Assembly: GCA_035406685.1 (NCBI GenBank)
Contig: DAONLM010000035.1
Span: 1-18,051, forward strand
Length of the DNA stretch: 18,051 nt
DNA from: DAONLM01 sp035406685
Lineage (GTDB): Bacteria > Spirochaetota > GWE2-31-10 > MWDO01
Direction: 5' to 3'
The notes under the pieces are model-generated. The model searched no databases and was not told the DNA's origin. It worked only from the letters and a program-made list of their open reading frames with translations. Positions 7,320 through 13,561 of this stretch are shown here, in pieces (the stretch's first letter is position 1; each line of letters starts with the position of its first letter). The position numbers and the translations under genes are program-made.

Positions 7320-8881
7320 AAAGATTAATTTGTGGTGTTAATTTTTCAGATAAAAGTCTTTGTTTATCTGAAAATGAGTTTATGGTAAAATATCTCGATA
7401 TTGATATTGCAGGAAATAAAAAGTGTGATTTATCTTTTAATGATGATGATCTTCCGGAATTATTTGTTATTAATGGAGATGCTAAGGTTGATTGTTTTGC
7501 AGTTGTAAAAATTATAAGAAAGAATGAAAAATTAAGCATTTCAAAGATAGTTGTGGTTACCTCTCATTTTAGTAAAATAGTAAAAATTCATACTGAATAT
7601 AACAAAGATACATATTATTGTGCTTTAGATGAGTTTAATAATGAATTTGTTATTAATTTACTCGAAAAAAAAGCATTAAAGAATGAGATCTATGAAATTT
7701 CTTTAAGAGAAGATAATTCGATATCTAAAAGTTTCTTATCAAATTATTTTATAACTTTATTTAAATATATAACTAATTTAAAACTCTTGATTGAAGAAAT
7801 GTATTCTATAATATATTTTGTTACTAATGCTGATTTAATAATGATTATGATGCCAGATAATCTTCAAACAAGAGTTTTTATAAAAGCTTTTAAAGAAATT
7901 TCATCAAATAACATCGATGATATGTTAAAATTTGCATCTCATGATCATTTTACAATTTTTAAATATCTAAATTATGATTATATAGAAAAAATATATTCTT
8001 CAGATAGTAAAAGAGATTTAAATGAGTCAAAGAAAAATATTGATAAAATATTAAACTCCTATTTTTACACAATAATTCCAGATATTAATGGTAATCCTAT
8101 AGCTACTCTCCATCTTGGAAGTTTTATTACAAATAATTTTTCCAGTGATTCTTTTATGTTGGCTCTTCAAGAATTGTCCTTTAAAATGGGATTTTTTATT
8201 GAAAAAGCATTAAATTATGAGAAAGTTGTTAATGAGGGAAAAGAATTAAAAACTCTATTTTCAAAGTTTATACCATCAGATATCATTGACAAAATGATCG
8301 AAGAGGGAAAAGTTGAAAGAGAACCAGAAAGAAAAGAGGTTGCTGTTATATTTTCTGATATAAGGTCATTTACAAATATAACTGAAGCCAATCAACCAGA
8401 TGATGTTATTAATTTTTTGAATAATTATTTTGAAGAGATGGTGACAAGAATAAGAAAATTTGGCGGAAGAATAGATAAATTTATAGGTGATGCGATTGTT
8501 GCTGTTTTTGAAAAAAGTGAGAATGAAAATTTTGCAGATAACGCGGTTTTGGCAGGGATTGAGATGGCAAAGGGTTTAAAAAAAGTTGATATTAGTAGAA
8601 TTAAACTCCCAGAATCAGGTTTTGGAACTGGAATAGGCATTCATTGTGGGGAGATGATACTCGGTAATGTTGGAAGTGAGCAAAAAACTGCTTATACAAT
8701 GATTGGAGATGTTACTGGAAAAGCTGAGGAACTTGAGGGGGATACTAAAAAATACCATAAACATATATTATTTTCAAAAAGTATTTTTGATAGACTTAAA
8801 ATAGTTAAAAGCAAGGCTTATAAAATAGATGAGGATATTTTTTCTATAGATATTCCAGAGGAAAATAATGAAGAATGTTAA
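7316..8881 (+). CDS. Class III cyclase 1: pseudo-receiver, GAF-like, cyclase domain lacking transition-state residues
   Basis: Cytoplasmic nucleotide cyclase subunit. Residues 1-115 follow a receiver fold (PELFVING, AVVKIIRKNEKL, KIVVVTS), but the phospho-Asp is Asn53, the acidic pair is missing and so is the Lys: a pseudo-receiver. A GAF-like region follows (about 130-310). The cyclase domain (about 335-510) keeps the metal residues Asp348 (FSDI) and Asp392 (DKFIGDA), Lys388, and Thr461 (YTMIGD). The helix that should read V-N-x-A-x-R-L-E reads T-G-K-A-E-E-L-E, so the transition-state Asn is Gly468 and the Arg is Glu472. A homodimer should be inactive or very weak. The next gene product supplies what is missing, so I infer a catalytic C1-type half of a heterodimer. 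The Lys/Thr pair suggests ATP rather than GTP as substrate. Confidence 0.85.
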   Translation: MKRLICGVNFSDKSLCLSENEFMVKYLDIDIAGNKKCDLSFNDDDLPELFVINGDAKVDCFAVVKIIRKNEKLSISKIVVVTSHFSKIVKIHTEYNKDTYYCALDEFNNEFVINLLEKKALKNEIYEISLREDNSISKSFLSNYFITLFKYITNLKLLIEEMYSIIYFVTNADLIMIMMPDNLQTRVFIKAFKEISSNNIDDMLKFASHDHFTIFKYLNYDYIEKIYSSDSKRDLNESKKNIDKILNSYFYTIIPDINGNPIATLHLGSFITNNFSSDSFMLALQELSFKMGFFIEKALNYEKVVNEGKELKTLFSKFIPSDIIDKMIEEGKVEREPERKEVAVIFSDIRSFTNITEANQPDDVINFLNNYFEEMVTRIRKFGGRIDKFIGDAIVAVFEKSENENFADNAVLAGIEMAKGLKKVDISRIKLPESGFGTGIGIHCGEMILGNVGSEQKTAYTMIGDVTGKAEELEGDTKKYHKHILFSKSIFDRLKIVKSKAYKIDEDIFSIDIPEENNEEC

Positions 8882-10700
8882 TAAAAACGCAGATATAATT
8901 ATAATAGATCGTTCAAAGGCATTAATAGAAGACTTTATTGAGAAATTTCAAAAAATCAATATAAAAGCTAAAGGAGCAGTTTCTTCAGTTACAGGGCTTA
9001 AACTTATTTATGAATACAAACCAAAAATAGTTATATTAGATTCTGTAATTGATGAAATAAATGGTTTTGATCTATCCATGTATATAAAAAATGATAAAAA
9101 TCTTCAAAATATAGTAATTATTGTCTATTCCTCTGTGGAAGATTCAAGAAATCTTATATTTAAAGAAAATTCAGGGGCTGATTTTATTATTAACAAAGAA
9201 GCAGGAAATATAGATGATATAGTAAATAGAGCAAAAGAGATACTTAAACAGACTAAGGTTGAGTACTCAATAACTAATAGATGTCCGGAAAATCTTGAGA
9301 TTCAGTGTTTTATAGAAAATCTTCATGAAAAAAACTTAATTAAAAGTAAAATTAATGAGGATTTGTTTAATGCAGTGGCTATGGCAAAAGATAATGAAAA
9401 TTTAATTGAGAATATATATGATATTCTTTTTAAATATTTTAATATAAATGCCCTCTCTCTTATATTTAATAATAACAATACATTCTATAATTATCAGAAA
9501 TTTTCTACAAAATTGATGGATCAAGATCGTAAAAATATTGATATAAAGACAAAAGAGACATTTTTAAAAGAAAATACTTCTCTAAATACAAAAAAAGTTA
9601 CAATTAAAACAAAAATATTTAAAGATGTAGTAAATAATTACATAAATTCTTCCACAAAAGAAAGAAGAGTTTATCTGATAAGACTTAAAGATATAAGCAT
9701 CCCTTTAATTATAGAGTATTCAATAAATATTGAAGAAGAAAAAATGTTACTTACTTATGTTTTAGATAATTTTAAATTGATACTCGAGCAATTTTTCAAT
9801 CATGAAAAAAACAAGTTATACGCATTTGATCTTAAAAATAATTTTAAGAAATTTCTCCCTGAAAAAATAATCGAGGATCTTTTAAAGAAAAAAAATGAAG
9901 AATCTTTGATGACCGGGGAAAAAAGAAATATATATGTTTTATTTTCACATATAAAAAATTTTTCATTTATTGAAAAAAATAATTCTGCTTTTGATGTTGT
10001 AAATTTTTTGAATAATCATTTTACCATTTTCTCCCGTTCTATAAAAAAGTATGGCGGTGAGATTAATAAGTATATAGAGGACGCTGTTTTTGCTATGTTT
10101 GGTGCACCTGAGAGCTATGAAAATAATTCTGATCGTGCATTAAGAGCAGCAATAGAGATACTTTTAAGAATAAACGGCACAACTTCATTGAATATTAAAA
10201 CTAAAAATGGCGAGTATAAAATAGGAATAGGTATCCATAAAGGTGATGCCATTATAGGAAATATAGGTTCTAAGGATAACTTTGATTATACAGCTATAGG
10301 AGATACTGTGAATCTTGCAGCCCGTCTTGAATCATTGAATAAATATTACCACACAGATATACTTATATCAGAAGAGGTTTACAGAGAAGCAATAAAAGTT
10401 TCATCTCCACTTTTTTTTAGAGAAGTTGATACTATAAGAGTCAAAGGTAAAGAAAAGCCTGTTACGATTTATTCTGTGGAGCTTTTAAATAACTATACGG
10501 ATGAGTTTTTATCTTTATACAATAAAGGCTTAAAAATGTTTAAACTTAGCAACTGGAACCTTGCGTATGATTTTTTTTATGAAGCCGGAAAAATTATTGA
10601 AAATGACCGTATCATAGAGATATATATGGAAAGAATATCTGAATTTATTAATAACCCCCCAGATAACTGGGATGGCGTTTACAAAATGACATTTAAGTAA
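8868..10700 (+). CDS. Class III cyclase 2: receiver, GAF-like, cyclase domain lacking a metal Asp
   Basis: Paralogue of the preceding cyclase with the same domain order. The receiver (about 8-128) keeps phospho-acceptor Asp58 (VILDSV) and Lys110, but its acidic pair is Asp14-Arg15. A GAF-like segment (about 150-320) precedes the cyclase domain (about 350-540). There the first metal Asp is His361 (FSHI in place of FSDI); Asp405, Lys401, Thr475, Asn482 and Arg486 (VNLAARLE) are all present. This is the reverse of the losses in cyclase 1, so this subunit can give the nucleotide- and transition-state-binding half of a shared site. The C-terminal 65 residues resemble a TPR-like helical pair and end in NPPDNWDGVY, as in the CHASE2 cyclase downstream. 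It overlaps cyclase 1 by 14 nt, with AGAGG 6 nt before its ATG. Confidence 0.87.
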   Translation: MKNVNKNADIIIIDRSKALIEDFIEKFQKINIKAKGAVSSVTGLKLIYEYKPKIVILDSVIDEINGFDLSMYIKNDKNLQNIVIIVYSSVEDSRNLIFKENSGADFIINKEAGNIDDIVNRAKEILKQTKVEYSITNRCPENLEIQCFIENLHEKNLIKSKINEDLFNAVAMAKDNENLIENIYDILFKYFNINALSLIFNNNNTFYNYQKFSTKLMDQDRKNIDIKTKETFLKENTSLNTKKVTIKTKIFKDVVNNYINSSTKERRVYLIRLKDISIPLIIEYSINIEEEKMLLTYVLDNFKLILEQFFNHEKNKLYAFDLKNNFKKFLPEKIIEDLLKKKNEESLMTGEKRNIYVLFSHIKNFSFIEKNNSAFDVVNFLNNHFTIFSRSIKKYGGEINKYIEDAVFAMFGAPESYENNSDRALRAAIEILLRINGTTSLNIKTKNGEYKIGIGIHKGDAIIGNIGSKDNFDYTAIGDTVNLAARLESLNKYYHTDILISEEVYREAIKVSSPLFFREVDTIRVKGKEKPVTIYSVELLNNYTDEFLSLYNKGLKMFKLSNWNLAYDFFYEAGKIIENDRIIEIYMERISEFINNPPDNWDGVYKMTFK

Positions 10701-10709
10701 GGAGATCTT

Positions 10710-12431
10710 ATGAATAAAAATAAGGATTTATCTGTAAAAAGGATAAAATTTAATATTTTTATTTCATTATTTGGAATTTTATTTATTTTTCTTGTTTTTA
10801 GTGAGTTTTTTAATTCATTTTTCAATATAAAATATGATAGTATGAATATAAATCTTATAAGTAGAATTAAATTTGCTTTTAAGCCAATGGTAATGGTGTT
10901 ATATGTTGTATTTTCTTCAATAATTTATTTAAGAGTTTTGACCTATCTTAATCCTCTTTTTAACTATATCAAAAAAGGGACAGACTATGAAAAAGCTCGT
11001 ATAGCTGCGATAAAAATACCATGGATGATGATAAATTTTCAGGTTTTTGCATGGGGTTTAGGGACTACTGTTTACTATATTTTAAGACACTGGCAGGCTG
11101 AAAGTGGAATTCCATTTTTTTTCGGTATCTCATTAAAAATTGTTTCAGGTTTTATTAGTTCTCTTTATGTTGTATTTATAATTAATCTAATACTAAAGAA
11201 ACCTAAAGAATTTCTAAAAATAACAGATATAAAAAAGGGTGAAAATGATAAATTCTCAAGAAATAAAGATAAAATAGCAATAACAGCGGCTTGTTTGTAT
11301 ATAATAATAAACTTTACCTACATAGCCTATTATTATTCATCTGTTACGGAAAGAGTACCTCTAAGTAAATTTTTACTTATTACTCTTCCCTTTTCTGTTA
11401 TATATTTTGTACTGGGAATACTCCCTATTTATCTATCAAAAATGGAATATCGTTTTCAGATTAATACTTTAATGGAAGAGTTAAAAAAACTCTCTTCCAG
11501 TTCTAACTCTTTTAACAATCAGATTTTTTTGATTAATTTTGATGAGCTTGGGGAGATGGCTGTATATGTTAATAAAGTATTGAAGAGATTTAACGAACTT
11601 CTTGAAAATATAAAAAATACGGTTATAAAACTTGGTGAGGTATCTATATCTCTTTCAAGTATATCAAAACAAAGTTCTTCTGTTTCAAATCAGCAGGCTG
11701 CTGCAATAGCAGAGATAGTTTCTACTATGGAAGATTCTGATCGTTTAAGTAAAAATATAGGAGATAAGGCATCTGATGTTTTAATAAAGACAAAAACAAT
11801 GGAAGAGTTTGTTAAAAAAGGGTGTTTGATTGTTGATGAAAATGTTAAGACTAACTATAATGTAAAAGATGCCAATCAGAAAACTATTGAATTTATCGAT
11901 ATTCTAAATAAAGACATAAAAGCAATAAGAGATGTTGTTATGATAATAAATAACATTGCCGATCAGGTTAAAATAATAGCATTCAATGCTGAACTTGAAG
12001 CATCTGCCGCAGGAGAAGCAGGAAAAAATTTTGAAATAGTTGCATCAGAAATAAGAAGACTTGCGGATAATACTTTTAATTCAACATCTGAAATAAAAAA
12101 TAAAATAGAAAAAATAGAAAAAGCAGGCACAAAGTTGATAGATGCTTCAAAAGAGGCAACAGATCTTATTGACAAAAATTTATCTATTGCTAACAATGTT
12201 ATGGAAATATTTAAAGATATCCAGAAGTCATCAAATGAGGCATTTGACTCTTCAAAGAAGATCGAAGAGACAATAAAAATGCTAATAATGGGCTTTGAGC
12301 AGATTTTACAGGCAATGAAGCAGATATCAGAAGGGGTTTCTTACTCGGCTGATACAAGTAAAACTGCCTCTGATACAGCATTTGAACTTGAGAAAATAGT
12401 TGATTCATTAAAAAATATAACTTCAGGTTAA
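10710..12431 (+). CDS. Methyl-accepting chemotaxis protein with six-helix membrane sensor
   Basis: Second chemoreceptor of the operon. The N-terminal half has six hydrophobic helices (about residues 14-35, 52-77, 97-120, 130-160, 188-210, 219-242) and only short loops, so it lacks a large outside ligand domain; both ends should be cytoplasmic. Conserved-looking loop elements include IPWMMINFQ and HWQAESGIPF. A HAMP-like segment (FDELGEMAVYVNKVL) leads to the signalling coiled coil. Its tip, IADQVKIIAFNAELEAS then AGEAGKNF, and its start, SNQQAAA then EIVSTMED, are almost the same as in the first receptor, so both should join one array. I do not recognise the membrane domain by name; it could sense membrane state, redox or a lipophilic signal. 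AAGGAG lies 5 nt before the ATG, and the gap to cyclase 2 is 9 nt. Confidence 0.87.
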   Translation: MNKNKDLSVKRIKFNIFISLFGILFIFLVFSEFFNSFFNIKYDSMNINLISRIKFAFKPMVMVLYVVFSSIIYLRVLTYLNPLFNYIKKGTDYEKARIAAIKIPWMMINFQVFAWGLGTTVYYILRHWQAESGIPFFFGISLKIVSGFISSLYVVFIINLILKKPKEFLKITDIKKGENDKFSRNKDKIAITAACLYIIINFTYIAYYYSSVTERVPLSKFLLITLPFSVIYFVLGILPIYLSKMEYRFQINTLMEELKKLSSSSNSFNNQIFLINFDELGEMAVYVNKVLKRFNELLENIKNTVIKLGEVSISLSSISKQSSSVSNQQAAAIAEIVSTMEDSDRLSKNIGDKASDVLIKTKTMEEFVKKGCLIVDENVKTNYNVKDANQKTIEFIDILNKDIKAIRDVVMIINNIADQVKIIAFNAELEASAAGEAGKNFEIVASEIRRLADNTFNSTSEIKNKIEKIEKAGTKLIDASKEATDLIDKNLSIANNVMEIFKDIQKSSNEAFDSSKKIEETIKMLIMGFEQILQAMKQISEGVSYSADTSKTASDTAFELEKIVDSLKNITSG

Positions 12432-12634
12432 TTTTTAAAGAATTTTAATTATCTGTTATGATTGTATATCTCTTTTTTAATTCACTGTTCATTGGTATAT
12501 TATTATTAAAATTAGGTAAAGAAATTTCACATTTTTATTTAGTTTTAAAATATATTATGGTTTTTTAGTAATTTGAGTCATGAGTAATTATGATTTTCTT
12601 TTTGAAAATAATAAAGTTATTTTATATTAAGGGC

Positions 12635-12673
12635 AAAATGACATTAATTGATATAAAATTAAACCGTCATTTT
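12635..12673 (+). terminator. Two-part AT-rich hairpin with T-run, candidate operon terminator
   Basis: AAAATGAC (12635-12642) pairs perfectly with GTCATTTT (12666-12673). Inside it TTAATT (12644-12649) pairs with AATTAA (12657-12662) around a 7-nt loop. The outer arm ends within a run of six T. The stem has only two G:C pairs, so it could also be an operator or mRNA structure for the downstream DNA-binding protein gene. Confidence 0.4.
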
Positions 12674-12821
12674 TTAAAAAAGATAATGCTTTTTTAGAAA
12701 AAAATAAAATAGTAAGTAAGTGACTTTATTCTTAGACAAAAATTTTTTATTTTTTTTTAAAAGTTGTAAAGGATTTTCTCAAAAATTTTGTGATTAATAA
12801 TTAGAAAACAATTTTTATTTC

Positions 12822-12827
12822 AGGAGG
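12822..12827 (+). promoter_or_regulatory. Consensus ribosome binding site
   Basis: AGGAGG, 7 nt before the ATG at 12835. It is the strongest Shine-Dalgarno sequence in the window and fixes the start of the tandem ribbon-helix-helix gene. Confidence 0.85.
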
Positions 12828-12834
12828 AAAAATT

Positions 12835-13353
12835 ATGGAAAAGTATGATTTTGTTATAAATAAAACTTTATTAGAAAAAATTAAGAATTTGGCAAAAAAG
12901 AAATCTATTTCATTTTCTTGCTTGATGAGAGAGATTTTAGAAAAGATTATTACAATTCTTGAAAAAAAGCATCTTAAAGAGAAAAGAAGAGAAAAAGAGT
13001 ACCCAATAGTCTGTGCAACAAATAGAGTAAGGGTATATATTCCTAAAAAGTTGTATAACCAATTGAAACTAATTCACAGCAACCTGAATACTTTCAGTAT
13101 GGCAGTGCTTGTAAGAGAGATACTGGAGGAATACTTTCTTGGCGTTGAGACATTTGGGGAAGAAGAATTTGAAAATAAGATTGAAAAACTTAAAAGAAAA
13201 CTTGAGGAGTTAAGAGAAAGGAAGGCTTTGGTTGTGAAGAAAGATAAGGGGAAGGTGATGCCGCCTGATATCCGTCGCCATCCCCATCCAGACCAATATT
13301 TCTTGCTTACTTTTGACTCGAAATTTCGGCTGTTAGAAATAAAATTCCTGTAA
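12835..13353 (+). CDS. Putative DNA-binding protein with two ribbon-helix-helix-like repeats
   Basis: Monocistronic-looking 172-aa protein. Two copies of a strand-helix-helix pattern are visible: residues 5-39 (DFVINKTLLEKIKNL then SCLMREILEKI) and 64-101 (RVRVYIPKKLYNQLKLI then AVLVREILEEYF). Both have the short N-terminal strand, a first helix and a second helix sharing REILE. Two such units in one chain could form a pseudo-dimeric ribbon-helix-helix DNA-binding fold. A basic linker (43-56) joins them, and a charged coiled segment (about 105-140) follows. The last 30 codons (about 13250-13330) are noticeably richer in G and C than the rest and contain RRHPHPDQYF, perhaps a later addition. 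Target unknown; the promoter regions downstream are candidates. This is a pattern-based call, not a recognised named family. Confidence 0.6.
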   Translation: MEKYDFVINKTLLEKIKNLAKKKSISFSCLMREILEKIITILEKKHLKEKRREKEYPIVCATNRVRVYIPKKLYNQLKLIHSNLNTFSMAVLVREILEEYFLGVETFGEEEFENKIEKLKRKLEELRERKALVVKKDKGKVMPPDIRRHPHPDQYFLLTFDSKFRLLEIKFL

Positions 13354-13408
13354 AAATTAATACTCTATTTAAATTTTTCTCTTTTTCTTATTCTTACACA
13401 AAACTTAC

Positions 13409-13423
13409 CTCAGGATAAATCTA
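13409..13423 (+). promoter_or_regulatory. Shared 15-bp upstream box, candidate regulator site
   Basis: CTCAGGATAAATCTA, identical to the reverse complement of 17927-17941. It lies 60 nt upstream of the -35 hexamer, and the other copy sits 59 nt upstream of its own -35. A fixed distance of about six helical turns suggests an activator or repressor site. Confidence 0.5.
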
Positions 13424-13483
13424 TACTTTTTAATTGTCTAAAAATAAAATCGCACCCTATAGTAATTTTTTAACTAATTTCTT

Positions 13484-13512
13484 TTGACAAGATAAGAAAT
13501 TTTAACTACAAT
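13484..13512 (+). promoter_or_regulatory. Sigma-70-type promoter of the CHASE2 cyclase gene
   Basis: TTGACA (13484-13489), a 17-nt spacer, then TACAAT (13507-13512): a perfect -35, ideal spacing and a five-of-six -10. Transcription would start near 13519, giving a leader of about 43 nt that includes AAGGA (13551-13555), 6 nt before the ATG. Confidence 0.75.
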
Positions 13513-13561
13513 AATATTAAATGTAAAATATAATCCTTTTTTAAAATTTTAAGGAAAAATT

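Larger units (their letters stand above)
12432..12834. other. Non-coding spacer after the operon
   Basis: 403 bases without a supportable gene. It holds a composite hairpin (12635-12673) about 200 nt after the last operon gene, a short AGTA direct repeat around 12711-12722, several T-runs, and at its end a consensus AGGAGG for the next gene. No clear TTGACA/TATAAT pair was found for that gene. Confidence 0.6.
13360..13520 (+). repeat. Promoter-region repeat copy A (inverted relative to copy B)
   Basis: This leader of the CHASE2 cyclase gene is similar, in inverted orientation, to 17839-17985. Shared parts in order are AATACTCT, a T/C-rich stretch, CTCAGGATAAATCTA (identical 15 bases), CTTTT-AA, CTAA-AATAAA and TTCTTTTGACA. 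Copy A is about 15 nt longer upstream of the identical box. The core box and promoter spacing are almost the same in both copies (60 versus 59 nt). Confidence 0.6.

Noticed and set aside
12458..12568. A 36-codon hydrophobic reading frame in the spacer after the second receptor gene
   Set aside because: No ribosome binding site, and hydrophobic codons are expected by chance in T-rich DNA.
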